The notes under the pieces were generated by a model. The model searched no databases. It was given only the letters and a program-made list of their open reading frames with translations, and was not told where the DNA came from. The position numbers and the translations under genes were made by a program. A DNA stretch of 64,000 nucleotides from Microvelia longipes. Lineage: Eukaryota > Arthropoda > Insecta > Hemiptera > Veliidae. The DNA lies in assembly GCA_018340805.1 (NCBI GenBank), contig JACMZG010001913.1, positions 11,446,222 to 11,510,221 of the forward strand, given 5' to 3'. Positions 23,512-35,378 of this stretch are shown one piece after another (the stretch's first letter is position 1; every line of letters begins with the position of its first letter).

Positions 23512-24690
23512 TATTTACATTTTTTTATACGAACCCTGCCAGGTATAGAAATTTTTACATACCTTTACATTAGTTTAACTGTACAATAGTGAATTTTAAA
23601 TATTCTTTTAAAATTTTGCTGGCTGTTATGTTTGGGTCTGTTCGAAAATTCAATTTGGAATTGCTTACAATTCAATTTGCTTGCTGATAATAGAATGAAG
23701 ATGCTTTTTAAAGGTTCTTACAGAAAGAAGTTGATTCTATCTCACTTTTTAATCATTTATAGTATATTATGCTACTAGGCAACAAAATTGAATTTTGAAG
23801 ACGAGTTCTATAAATTTGCCACCGAGCCGAATGGAAGGGCAGGTTATGAAATTTTTTTAGCCAAGGCTGGGAATTACTTACTTTGGATTTTTAAATATTT
23901 GCTACGGTTTACAGTAAAACGATAAAAAAACAATGTTTCCCGGATTGGATTCGAACAATGAATCTTTAGATTTCCAAGCAAATAGAAATATTTTATAAAG
24001 AATTTCGAAGCAAATACGATATTAATTAGTTTAATTTTGTCTGTCTGTGTGTTTTAACAAAGAATAACCTGTTACTTTCTTTAAAATTTAATTTGTCAGT
24101 TGTTTTTTGATGCTTTAAAAAGAAATTCATTTGTATGCATAATTTATTTTGACGAATTTCCATTTATAAATTTCGTAGCTTTTATTCTTAAGACATCTTA
24201 AGTAAACCTGTATAGTTTTATACACATAAGAAATAATCTTATTAATATGCATAAAAAATATAAAATAATAAATCTATTAATAATATAATAATAAAAAGGA
24301 TAAACCTCATAAACACTGATCTACATAATTGTAAATGAAAATCAAGGCAAGGTTTTGACCTTGCTTCCCATATAGTCCTGCGGAGGTAATCGTCCTGCAT
24401 ATTGACTTATTACGAAATCTACATTTAATTGTTTGTTTACCTGTATAATGCATTAATAATTGCGTTTAATATTTTATAGAAGTTAATGTTTACAGAGATT
24501 TTTCTTTAAGAGTTAATACTGTAATAATTAATTTATTGTCACTTCTAAAAGCTTCGTGAAGATTTGCAATTAAACAAAATTGTCCATTTTTTATCTTACC
24601 TAGTAAATTGATGTATAAATAAATAAGCCTTTTATTAAAACTGTTAATAATAAAAATTTACTATGTGTTCCAAGTAGTTTTACCCCAGAT
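23512..24690. other. Unassigned AT-rich interval
   Basis: No coding signal or repeat structure is recognised. Only short unsupported open frames are present. Confidence 0.5.
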
Positions 24691-25596
24691 CAGAGACTAT
24701 AGATACTTAAACAGTAAGAATTGTCGACTCAATGGTGGGAAAATTTGGATTCCGGTCAACGGCTTGATAAAAGTTGGCTTAATTTTCTCCTTTTTGCCTA
24801 CATTTCATTTGAAATTAACTTTCTTATTCTTTCTAGTCAAACTTCTAACTAGCTGAAGTGCTTTGCGCGATCGTCGTCATCTTCAAACTTCTACACAACC
24901 CATCTGATGGCAAATAACTTTACATTTAATTCAATTTATTTAATAATTTAATCAAGTAGTAATGAACATTAGTGCCTAAATTACCCACGTGCTAGAAGAT
25001 AGATTTTGGCATTTAATGAAGCCTGAAACAATTTAAAAACTTTTTTAAATTTAGACGCGCACGTGTGATTACCTATATTATATCGATTAAATTATTAAGT
25101 AATACCAGTGATCAGTAGCGATATATTGAAGTTTAAAAATCTTTTTATAACTATTTGTTTCTGAATTTTTGTAGTATAGAATATGACAATGGCAAACCAT
25201 TTTTATTTGGTTAAAATCATAGATAAACAATATTAACATAGATGGTTCACTCCCGAGTGTAGTTGGAACACTCAATTGACAAGTTTTTGTTTATGATTTA
25301 AGTTGGGGGCCTCATCACTAGAGTCTTGAAGAGCGCTAGTAGTAAAAATATATTTGCTCTATTCTCTACTAGATTGTGCTGTAGTATTTTTTTTAAATAC
25401 AAACAGTTGCCAATCGTTTTGTAAAATAAAACAAAAGTAAACAAAGATCTATGGTATGCTGTAGTATTTGCGATGTATTTTTTTTTTCAAAACTTGGGGG
25501 CCTCATCACGAGAAGCAGCACCATCGTTCTCTTGAAAAAATAACAATAATTAATTTTCTGTGTTTTAAAATTTGCTATCTGAATATAACATCTCGG

Positions 25597-25875
25597 GTTG
25601 GCGCAAACGGATAAGTAAAGGAAACAAACAAAAATTGAAACCTTGACATTAGAGGTTCAAATCCAAGCGGGAACGACGGTATGGGTAAAGTAAGAGTGAA
25701 AAATTAAATTTTTCACTTTTTACCAATTTATACGAAATTCTTATAGAGCTTTCTTGAGATCACTCATCCATCGACTTCTCATCATTCTAGCGCTGAAAAG
25801 CGGATGGAAAGACTTGATTACCCTCAGCAGCTCGTTGTTTAGTTGAATAAAAATAAATAAATAAACAAACAAACT
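25597..25875 (+). mobile_element. tRNA-derived SINE (second family)
   Basis: It has a pol III A box-like ttggcgcaaacgg, then a B box gaggttcaaatccaa 60-70 bp later. The tail reads aaaataaataaataaacaaa. The sequence between shows no similarity to the SINE at 36507. It sits exactly at the junction before the second copy of the 300-bp duplication. Confidence 0.65.
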
Positions 25876-26299
25876 TCTACACAACCCATCTGATGGCAAA
25901 TAAGTTTACATTTAATTCAATTTATTTAATAATTTAATCAGGTAGTAATGAACATTAGTGCCTAAATTACCCACGTGCTAGAAGATAGATTTTGGCATTT
26001 AATGAAGCCTGAAACAATTTAAAAACTTTTTTAAATTTAGACGCGCACGTGTGATTACCTATATTATATCGATTAAATTATTAAGTAATTGAATGAAATG
26101 TAAACTTACCAGTGATCAGTAGCGATATATTGAAGTTTAAAAATCTTTTTATAACTATTTTTTTCTGAATTTTTGTAGTATAGAAAAATGTCAGACATAA
26201 AAATTTCTGACAGTTTCACGCTTCCGCCACAAGATTGTACTACTTGAGCCTCCTGCATCCCATCAACTATTTTTTTTTTAAATCTTTGAGTGAGCCATC

Positions 26300-26775
26300 T
26301 ATGTTAATATTGTTTATCCATGGTTAAAATAATAAGAAACGAAATCAAAATTAATTTTATTTTTGCAATAAATTTAGCTGTCATAACCAATTGTTGTCAT
26401 GGTTTACATAAATTTAAAGTTAAATATGTAATCGGTAATTTTTGAAAAGCTGTCGGAGTTAGTTCATGAGTAGTCCACACAGGTCCGCCGCAGCTCTGGT
26501 TTCTAGCAGACTAGCAGCTTGCGATAATCGAACCCAAAATTTCCCTCATTTAAGTTAACCCCCTCTGGATTCGATTATCGCAAACTGCTAGAAATCTGCC
26601 CTGCAGCAGACCTGTGTGGACTACTCATGAACTAACTATAAAAGCTTTCCAAAAATTACCGATTATATTTTTAAACTTTAAATTTATGTAAACCATGGGA
26701 ACTATTGGTTATGACAGTTGCCTTTATTGTAATAATACAATCATTTTCGTTCCTTATTATTTTAACTTAATAAAA
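26300..26775. repeat. Long inverted repeat (about 230-bp arms)
   Basis: The arms meet near 26545. The left contains gttcatgagtagtccacaca and gattatgacagct-type blocks, and the right contains tgtgtggactactcatgaac and ttggttatgacag. Similarity is high near the centre (ccgattacat, ctgctagaaa). It is embedded in the larger TIR element, and a related right half is at 55690-55890. Confidence 0.8.
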
Positions 26776-27297
26776 ATGGTCTGCCCCTGTCATTTTCTGT
26801 ATTAAAAAACAAAAGGGTTCTGTGGAAGTTTAAAGACGACGAAGAACGCGTAAAGCGCTTCGGCTAGTTATAAGTATGAGTAGAAAGTATAAAAAGTTAC
26901 TTTCAAATAGAATGTAGGCAAAAAGCGGAAAATTAAGACACGCCTACTCAGTCGAAAAGTATCTGCCGATGCGCTAGCGTCGTTTGGAATTCAAATTTTC
27001 CATCCATTGAGGCGACAGTCTTACTGTTACAGATCTATAGTCTATGCCCAAGATGTTAGAGATTTATAAAAGGATTCAATTCGGTGTAAACAAATCAAAA
27101 GCATTCCGAGGTTATAACCTGACTTTTTTATTAATGACGTGTGACGTCATAGCAGAAATCGGTTGAGGCGGTCAAAATTTAAAATTACTCTTTATTCCTG
27201 CAATGACGTCAATTCTGGATTATAACCTAACATGTCATAAAAATTGATTTCATTAAATCACCTTATAAATAAATCAGCTATATTTTACTTGCAAAAA

Positions 27298-27805
27298 ATC
27301 AGGTACGAGGTACCTCGGAACTTTTCCTCATCACAAAAGATTCGTTATCCTCATTCTCCCAATTTTGGACTCGCTTAGCTCGTCCTCAGAATATAAAATT
27401 TGCTAAATTTAAAGCTCCAACACGTCTTCGGACTCCCTTTATTTGACCTCAGATAGTAAATGCATTCGTTTCATTCTCAAAGGTCACCCATACAGCACTG
27501 ACCACGCTAAATGCTGCTTGACTTTTATGATCCAACGAAAATCATGGATATACCTGTCGTATTTAAACAAAACTTAAGATACTTATTTATAACAAAAAGG
27601 TCTATACTTATTCTGATTTGCGAAATGTTTGCTGAGTTATTATTATGGGTTGATAACGCGTTAAAAAATATTTTCCGAATAGCACAAATACAGCAGTAGA
27701 CTGATTTCTTAAAAACACCTAAAACGGATAATTCCGGCGACATCCTGGTTTCGGATTTTTTTCAAACAACACATTTTTCTTATACGTACGGTAAAAATGA
27801 GAGAA
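27298..27805 (-). repeat. 5S rRNA-like composite repeat, copy 1
   Basis: Reading the minus strand: the start region (accgtacgtataagaaaa, aatccgaaacc), then a shortened body, then the 5S-like segment (27484-27545; plus strand ggtcacccatacagcactga, gctgcttgacttttatgatcc), then the tail with GGTACC at 27308-27330. The order equals that of the other copies. The 5S-like part corresponds to roughly nucleotides 40-95 of insect 5S rRNA. Confidence 0.75.
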
Positions 27806-28139
27806 AGAACATTTAAATCAGCTGGACGTATAATAATATAATAAAATATATTGCTATTATTCATTTAAAAGATGACAATTAATAAAAATTTAGCTGCGAA
27901 GTATGGTTATACAGTAATTTTAAAGGGTAAAAACTACAAGTTATTATACCCTAGAAATTTGGTTACCCTATAATTCAGAAGCCAAGTGAAGCAAACCCAA
28001 AGTAATATCACATTTAATATTGGGAAATTATTAAATTATGAGGTTTAGCAAAGCGTGTTCGAATGCATAACACTCTCTAGACATTGTGATGTCGAGCGTA
28101 GCAAGACAGAAGTGACGCCATTTTTGGCCTTAAAGAATA

Positions 28140-29125
28140 ATGCTATTCTAAGGACAAGCCAAAAAAGTCTAAAGTCATAAAACTCTTGACTTTGGATAAC
28201 TATTTTATTCTGAGAACAAGCGAAGTGAGACTGAACTCATTACGCTCATGACTTTGGATAACTATTTTATTCTGAGGTGACTGAGACTTTGGATAACATT
28301 TATTCTGAGGTTGAGCGAAGTGAGTCTGAACTCATTACACTCTTGACTTTGGATAACTATTTTATTCTGAGGTTGAGCGAAGTGAGTCTGAACTCATTAC
28401 ACTCACTTTGACTGAGGTTGAGCGAAGTGGTCTGAACTCATTACACTCTTGACTTTGGATAACTATTTTTTTCTGAGTTGAGCAAGTGAGTCTGAAACTC
28501 ATTACACTCTTGACTTTGGATAACTATTTATTCTGAGGTTGAGCGAAGTGAGTCTGAACTCATTACACTCTTGACTTTGGATAACTATTTTATTCTGAGG
28601 TTGAGCGAAGTGAGTCTGAACTCATTACACTCTTGACTTTGGATAACTATTTTATTCTGAGGTTGAGCGAAGTGAGTCTGAACTCATTACACTCTTGACT
28701 TTGGATAACTATTTTATTCTGAGGTTGAGCGAAGTGAGTCTGAACTCATTACACTCTTGACTTCGGATAACTATTTTATTCTGAGGTTGAGCGAAGTGAG
28801 TCTGAACTATTACACTCTTGACTTGGATAACTATTTTATTCTGAGGTTGAGCGAAGTGAGTCTGCACTTATTACACCTCTTGACTTTGGATAACTATTTA
28901 TTCTGAGGTTGAGCGAAGTGAGTCTGAACTCATTACACTCTTGACTTGGATAACTATTTTATCTGAGGTTGAGCGAAGTGAGTCTGAACTCATTACACTC
29001 TTGACTTTGGATAACGAAGTGAGTCTGAGAACTGAGCGAAGTGATCTGAACTCATTACACTCTTGACTTTGGATAACTATTTTTTGAGGTTGAGCGAGTG
29101 AGTCTGCACTTATTACACTGTTGAC
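28140..29125. repeat. 62-bp minisatellite, about 16 copies
   Basis: The unit is ttctgaggttgagcgaagtg, agtctgaactcattacactc, ttgactttggataactattt, ta. Several copies have internal deletions. The first units read acaagcgaagtgagactgaa, close to acaagcgaagcgagtccgaa in the tail of the 5S-bearing family, so the array may derive from it. Confidence 0.93.
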
Positions 29126-29666
29126 TTCAAACACCAAACCCACTCTTGCTGTTTTTCCTCGTTCATTAGGTAACGTTCATTTACTTCAAATATAAGGTGT
29201 TTCGAAAAATACTCGAAAGTTATTTTTTCCTTTTCTAAAGCCTGGAATAAAACTCCTTCCTCCTCCTATATTTTTCTTCTTTCACGTAATATTTGCTAAG
29301 CGTTAAAACAGGAAAAAAACCACAACCCAAAATTTAAATTGTTATTTTCAATTATAATTAGTATTTGTTTTTTAAATAGACCGTGATTATTATGTTCCTT
29401 ATCTAATCTTTTTTATACTTTAGTATGTTAAGTAAAGATAGTTACTTATAAAGTTAAATATTTTTACCAAATTCAGTAAACGTCATAATTAAACCTGTGG
29501 GATGAATTTAACAGTTATGGATATTTAATGGAGCAAATAAATTGAGGTTCTTAGCCTGATATTAAAACAAAAGGCCTATGGCATCTTCGCCGCTACGCGA
29601 CATCGGTGCTGGAGGTCGCTTCGCGGCCCTGTGGCCGCATCGTTTTAAATGTTTTGTGTTTATATA

Positions 29667-30275
29667 CAGGGTGTGTCAAAAGTTCGGAAACGCCTTAATA
29701 TCTCTGGCCCTGATTGAGATATCCGGATGCGGTTTGCGGGATCTTAATCAATTTAAAAAAAACTATCTTTCCGTATGGTACATCTTATGGCCGCCATCTT
29801 GGTTTCCGCCATATTGGATTCAACTTTGAAATCTTAAATTGGAAGGTATATTTGCAAGGTATATATGCAATAATTGTGCTGTTTCATAATCTGTAGTTAA
29901 AAATAAGATTTTACTACTCCTTCATTTTTTTTTTCTAAAATCGCCAGATTAAGCAGTTATTTACGATGACGTTTTAAAAATTGCTGATCTTTGCTGCCGA
30001 ATTGCTGCCAAACTATTAGGTTTAGAGAAAAAACATCAAGAGCAAACAGTTTAGTTTTGACCCATGAACCCAAAATTACCATCAAAAATATTACCTTCCA
30101 ATTTAATATTTCAATTTGAGTCCAATATGGTGGAAACCAAGATGGCGGCCATAAGGTGTACCATACGGAAAGATAGTTTTTTTTTTTAAATTGATTAAGA
30201 TCCCCGCAAACCGCATCCGGATATCTAAATCAGGGCCTGAGATATTAAGGCGTTTCCGAACTTTGACACACCTTG
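29667..30275. mobile_element. MITE with about 190-bp terminal inverted repeats and TA flanks
   Basis: The ends are CAGGGTGTGTCAAAAGTTCG and its inverse (cgaactttgacacaccttg), flanked by TA on both sides. The arms run inward through ccggatgcggtttgcggg, ccgtatggtac and atggcggcca for about 190 bp and enclose about 230 bp. TA target use and CAGGG ends suggest a Tc1/mariner-superfamily source. No transposase is present. Confidence 0.88.
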
Positions 30276-30293
30276 TATTATATATATAATATA

Positions 30294-30367
<74 letters not shown>

Positions 30368-30368
30368 C

Positions 30369-30418
<50 letters not shown>

Positions 30419-30476
30419 TATATATATTATATATATATATAATATATATATTATATATATATATAATATATATAAT

Positions 30477-30520
<44 letters not shown>
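30276..30520. repeat. (TA)n microsatellite with TATTATA breaks
   Basis: It begins directly at the right TA flank of the 29667 MITE, so the element landed in or seeded a TA run. Confidence 0.92.
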
Positions 30521-31009
30521 TTATATATTCTTAATATCTAAGTAGTCCCTTATTACAAATTCGACCCTCCACTCCTTTATGACCCTTATCTCATAAGCTA
30601 ATTTCTTCTTGGGGAATTCGCTAGAACGCTACACTTGAAGCGCTATGCTTGACTTGAGTCAGCATATTTGACTCTACAAAAAATAGTGTTGGATAAATTT
30701 AGGGAATCTAAAAAAAGGTACAGGTGGCACAGATTCTTCCTCAAGGTTATTGCTATTCGAAAAAGGTAATCAATTGTTTTATCTCCTGAGTAGGTGGCAA
30801 GGAAAAGGTTACAGAGTTAAGGTTTGTTTATATTATTTAAATGCCCACATTTCATGTTAGTCAATGTTAGTTCAACATTTTTAGCCTTCGTTATCTTTTA
30901 AGTTTCTTTATTAACCTTTTGAAACTGAATGAACAAGTGTACTAGTTTAACTTTTATGGTGATTTCCAAAAATTTAATAGACATAGTTAAATTTAATTTA
31001 TGTGTTCGA

Positions 31010-31310
31010 TTTTCCCACCTAATTACCTCTTATTTGCCGCTTGATTGATTATAACTTAATTTTCCCAAATTAATTACCTCTTACTCACCGCTTGATTGAT
31101 TACAACTTACTTTTCCCCAACTAATTACTCTTACTCACCGCTGATTGATATAACTTATGCTTAAATTACCTCTTAGGATTTACTTTAATATATACTTTCT
31201 CTAACTAATTACTTATTTACTTGGTTTGATTGATTATTACTCACTTACCTCTTTCTTACGGCTTGATTATCAATTAATTCCCCCCCCCACTACATACCTC
31301 TTACTTACAT
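31010..31310. repeat. Degenerate about 50-bp tandem repeat, 5-6 copies
   Basis: Recurring cctcttactcaccgcttgat, tgattacaacttac and ttaattac blocks have variable spacing. The array ends at a C run near 31281. Confidence 0.75.
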
Positions 31311-31412
31311 GAAACAACATACTTACATGCACTGACATAGATACAGACCGACACATCATTACCTGCTTCAACAAACAAACACTCTTAATGCCAATATACT
31401 TAAAAATAACAA

Positions 31413-31508
31413 TGAACTAAAATTTTGCATCGTCATGTTTAAAATTTCTTATCGTCAGACGATAAGGATATTTTCAGGCTATAAACATGACGAGCAAAAT
31501 TTTAGTTT
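31413..31508. repeat. Inverted repeat, 25-bp arms with inner hairpin
   Basis: aactaaaattttgcatcgtc plus atgttt on the left pairs with aaacatgacgagcaaaattt plus tagtt on the right. A nested atcgtcagacgat palindrome lies at 31451-31463. Confidence 0.8.
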
Positions 31509-31704
31509 TTTTATTATTGTGTTCCTGATCTGATCATTCTACTCCTTTTGTTTAGGCTCTTTCCTCTCAAGCCATTCCAGACAATCCTCCTATGTGGCTG
31601 AAGAGACAGTGACCGAGAGACCTCTTAGTTTAAATATATTTCAAGAACTATCATCATTTAGTTTAACTTCCATTTCTCTTTAGTTTCTGTAATTTTTAAA
31701 ACTG

Positions 31705-32312
31705 CGATCACCTATCCAGGCACTGAACACCCTCGATGCTGCTTAGCTTTCATGATCCAATAAAAATCATAGATAACGTGAATGGAAACTTGATGTACAT
31801 AATTACCTACGTAAAGGTATACAGTTGTTTCGAATTTCAACTGAATTAAAATATTTTCTGATTTTTTACAATTTTTAAAAAAATGTACACAAGTCATCAG
31901 ATAAAAATTAAACCCTTACTGATAATGAGATGAAACTTAGCACGTATAGTCTTATACATGGCTACATGTGTGCTGAATCTTAAATTTATCACAACATTTC
32001 CCGCCTATTCTAATTGTTCGAACTTTTTGGTAAGTCGTAATGGCGTCATAAAAAATATTTTTCGAATACCACAACTACACCTATAGACTGAATTTTGTAC
32101 AAAATTTCAACTTTCTAGCATAAATACACTCGGAGCTGCAATTATAACAGACATACACACACACATACAGACAGACAACTTTTTGAAACCTACTCAGGAG
32201 ATCTTAAAACCTGAAACGGAAATTCCGCTGTCTTTCAGGTTTTGGATTTTTTGCTAGCACAATACGTTTCCTATATACCTACGGTATAAATGAGGAAAAG
32301 TAAAAATATATT
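31705..32312 (-). repeat. 5S rRNA-like composite repeat, copy 2 (tail missing)
   Basis: On the minus strand it begins cttttcctcatttataccgt, followed by the body with CTGTCTGT, gtgtatttatgctaga and gacgccatta blocks, then the 5S-like segment at 31705-31765 (plus strand ccaggcactgaacaccctcg, atgctgcttagctttcatg). The GGTACC tail is absent. Confidence 0.75.
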
Positions 32313-32399
32313 ATTGCGTAGTATGTTGGGATTATGAATGTTACATATTAAGAGTGATAAACACAAACTTTACAGGCTTTACTAATACTTGTAAACTGG

Positions 32400-33205
32400 G
32401 TCGCCCCCGGAGTCGCAACATCACATTGTCTCGACACTATTTAACGTCGATCTTACGCAGAATCAGTACAAGGGGAGTCACGGCGGTTTAACGATGCCTC
32501 GACATGTGATAGTGTCGACACTACATAACATCGACAAACGATGGCAAGTTCTCACGTAGTCTCGACTTCACGATGCCTCGACACTATATAACGTCGAAAT
32601 TTTTCCTTGGTCTCAATATTCGTTTGTCTCGGCACTTGATAACCAGTCGAGACATTTAAGTGACGACACAACGTAGAATCTTGCCAGGGTGAAAATTTAA
32701 ATAAATAAATATTTCAAACCCTACGGAGTACCGACACTATAAAGCCTCGACACTAATATAGGTGTCGCTCTTACGTAAAATCAAGACAGGTTTAACAAGT
32801 AAAAAGTCACGGAAAAGTGTCGACGTTATATCTTCAAGACATCGTGATGTCGAGACTACGTCGATATTACGTAGTGTCGAGACTATCACATGTCGAGACA
32901 TCATTAAACCATGCCCTGTGTCGATATAACGTAGAATTTGTAAAGGACAAAAATTAGTCACGTGACACCCCTGTCCTGATTCTACGTATGATCGACACCT
33001 ATAATAGTGTCAAGGTTTTACGGTGTCTGTACCTCATAGGGACTGGAAATTTTAATTTTAATATTTTAACCATGGGAGGATTCTAAGTTGCATCGACACT
33101 TGTTGTCTCGACACGGCGTAACATCGACGCATGGTTCAGTTTGAAGTGTCGAGGTTATCAAGAGTCGAGACATCTTGAAGTCGAGACTATGTTACGGCAC
33201 CTTGC
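32400..33205. repeat. Foldback cluster with many TGTCGAGAC motifs
   Basis: A core with inverted arms of about 85 bp spans 32690-33075. The left arm has ggagtaccgacactataaag and ctaatataggtgtcgctctt. The right arm, inverted, has gaggtacagacaccgtaaaa and ctattataggtgtcgatcat. Flanking pieces at 32400-32680 and 33085-33205 carry the same motif set. GTCGAGAC, GTCTCGAC and close variants occur well over a dozen times in both orientations. Confidence 0.75.
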
Positions 33206-33219
33206 ATACTTAGTGCCCA

Positions 33220-33290
33220 AACAATGTTGTCCAATCAATGTCGTCCAAACAATGTTGCTCAAACAATGTTGCCCAAACACTGTTGTCCGA
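33220..33290. repeat. 17-bp tandem repeat, about 5 copies
   Basis: The core ccaaacaatgttg recurs every 16-17 bp with single-base variation. Confidence 0.85.
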
Positions 33291-33884
33291 CACCTTTTGT
33301 TTCTCTGGTAAAGGTAGTCAGTCATACGATTATGACTTTATCTGCTTTCCCTGGGTAGATCACAAAAAAACACAACTGTAACTATTGTTTAATTTTGTTA
33401 AATATTGTTTGCTTCATTATTTAGTATTACAGTTTGTTCAACTATAAAGTAAACATTACGATAAGGTTCGTTACTTCATTAAATCATCCTCTCTTTTTTC
33501 ATAGCTAAGAAAAAAATGACAAAAAACCCAGGTTTCATCTTCCTCTTTATCTTACATCCTGTATATTGAAGTTATGCATATGAACAAACCGTGTCCTTGA
33601 AGACATTGGCCTCTAAGGGTCAGAACCTAAGTTTCCCGTCTCTAAATTATCCATAGGGTGTGAGAAGGAAATTCTTCCAACCATATCGTCTTGACATAAT
33701 GTTAGGACCTCTTATTTATAAATATGGATTGTTTCAACATAGTCACCTTTTTTGATTTTGATTGTTTGATTCGATTATTTTAAATGAATTGAGCAACTTT
33801 AAAAGGAAGAGTCAACCGCAAAGATTGTTTGGGTCACTGACAGGCCCCGTAATGGACTCATATGAGTCCTTTATCTATATAGAT

Positions 33885-34197
33885 AAAGGAGAAAAAAGAA
33901 AGATGTCACTCCATATAGTATATACTTATTGACAGAGCCGACTTTCAAACTTTACAGTTCATCATCAGTGCCAATGAAAGTGAAGTAAAAGATCTAGGAG
34001 ACAGACGAAATAGATTTGTCCATAGGCTGGTGTCTACCCTTGAGTCAGACACCAGCCTCTGGACAAATCTATTCCGTCTGTCTCCTAGCTTCTTTACTTC
34101 GCTTTCACCGGTACTGATGATGAACTGTTAAGTTTGAAAGTCGGCTCTGTCAATAAATATACACTAAGTGGAGTGACATCTTTCTTTTTTCTCCTAT
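33885..34197. repeat. Long hairpin, about 150-bp arms and about 11-base loop
   Basis: The left arm runs from aaaggagaaaaaagaaagat to gctggtgtct (34035). The right arm runs from agacaccagc (34047) to atctttcttttttctcct. The arms are about 90 percent complementary. The left flank (33868-33889) is itself palindromic (cctttatctatatagataaagg region). A transcript would fold into a long dsRNA. Confidence 0.88.
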
Positions 34198-34850
34198 TTG
34201 AAACTCCACAACTCATCTTACTATCATATAGATAAAAGTTTCTTGAAAGGCTCTTGACGAAATAATGTAATGGTAACAAAAACAATGTGAACCAAATTTT
34301 CGATCATCAAGTAATTATGTCTCTAGGATACTTAGTACTAATTCCCTCGATAATCGATATAAGACACTTTACATAATCGTTCGCTGAAGCCAGTGGTCAG
34401 ATAATCCAAGATAAAATCATGATCATTCATGATCACTTAAATCACTTTATACCCTTCAAGGTTCAGTAGATAAAACCTTAGAAACTTCTATATAACTTTG
34501 TTGACTTATCATCTTAACGTTATCTAAATACTATAGGGAGCAATCCAAAAGTAGCAGTTTTAATTTGTTGGGATAAATTTTAACATAAGTTGACATTATT
34601 AGACATAAATTTGTCGCATAATATCACATACGTTGCATCAGTTGATCAATTTGCAGATTTTTTGACTAAATCTATTTCGGCCCCAAAATCAAAGAGCTGT
34701 TAGAAAGACTAAATTTAATCTAAATTAACTTAAATAATTATTTTTTTGTTACTGCATTAATTTGATGATCGAAAATAAAATTTTAGGAATATATATTAAA
34801 CATATGATCGAATATTGTTAAATAATATATATATAGTAGAGTATACAGTG

Positions 34851-34963
34851 TATAAATAAGCTCAGTTGTATAGTAGTATTTACAACTGGTGAGAAATGAG
34901 TACGGGCAAAATTCAATGTATTCTTTTACTGATGTTTAAATTTAATTTAATTAATTTAATTTA
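34851..34963 (+). promoter_or_regulatory. Weak candidate promoter and signal-peptide-like first exon
   Basis: TATAAATAAG at 34851 and TCAGTT at 34862 precede an ATG at 34896 that opens a 22-codon frame starting MSTGKIQCILLLM, basic then hydrophobic. The layout resembles the start of the chitin-binding gene at 37477-37569. No good splice donor in phase with a known downstream exon was found, so this may be chance or the remnant of a paralogue. Confidence 0.25.
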
Positions 34964-35294
34964 ATAAATTTTAACATAAGTTGACATTATTAGACATAAA
35001 TTTTTCATGTAATAAAAAATAAATCAATTATGTTATGCCATCAAAGAATTATTTAATATCTTCTAAGTTTAAGTAATTATATCTACTAGGAACAACGATT
35101 ATAATTATTGCAATAATTATAATGTTGTTTCGATGCCGTTTATACCGTTAAGCCTTGTACTAATCAGAAATAACCCCTTGCAAAAACTACCTCAAGATGT
35201 TTTAGCAAATGCTATAAGCTCTAATCGTTGAACAAAATTGGTCCACAATTCATTTTAAAAATAATTTTACTAGCGTAAATAACTTAGAGCGTGT

Positions 35295-35378
35295 ACTGGG
35301 ATGCGAAACCTAGATCTCCGTAGAGTCGTCAAAGATTATAATACTAACACCTAAACAAACTCGACCATGGAGGTAGCA
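35295..35378 (-). mobile_element. Fragment of tRNA-derived SINE (first family), head only
   Basis: The plus strand reads gggatgcgaaacctagatct and later cgaccatggaggtagc. This is the inverted, diverged head (B box and A box) of the SINE at 36507. Confidence 0.65.

Larger units (their letters stand above)
24693..27050. mobile_element. Non-autonomous TIR element with about 200-bp arms
   Basis: The left arm (24693-24910: gagactatagatac, cagtaag, ctcaatggtgggaaaattt, ctttttgcctacattt, gcgatcgtcgtc) is the reverse complement of the right arm (about 26800-27050: gacgacgaagaacgcg, aatgtaggcaaaaag, aaattttccatccattgagg, atctatagtct). The interior holds a roughly 300-bp direct duplication (24886-25180 and 25876-26185), a tRNA-derived SINE between the two copies, and a further palindrome at 26300-26775. 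A related half-copy lies at 55685-56480. No transposase frame is seen. Confidence 0.75.
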
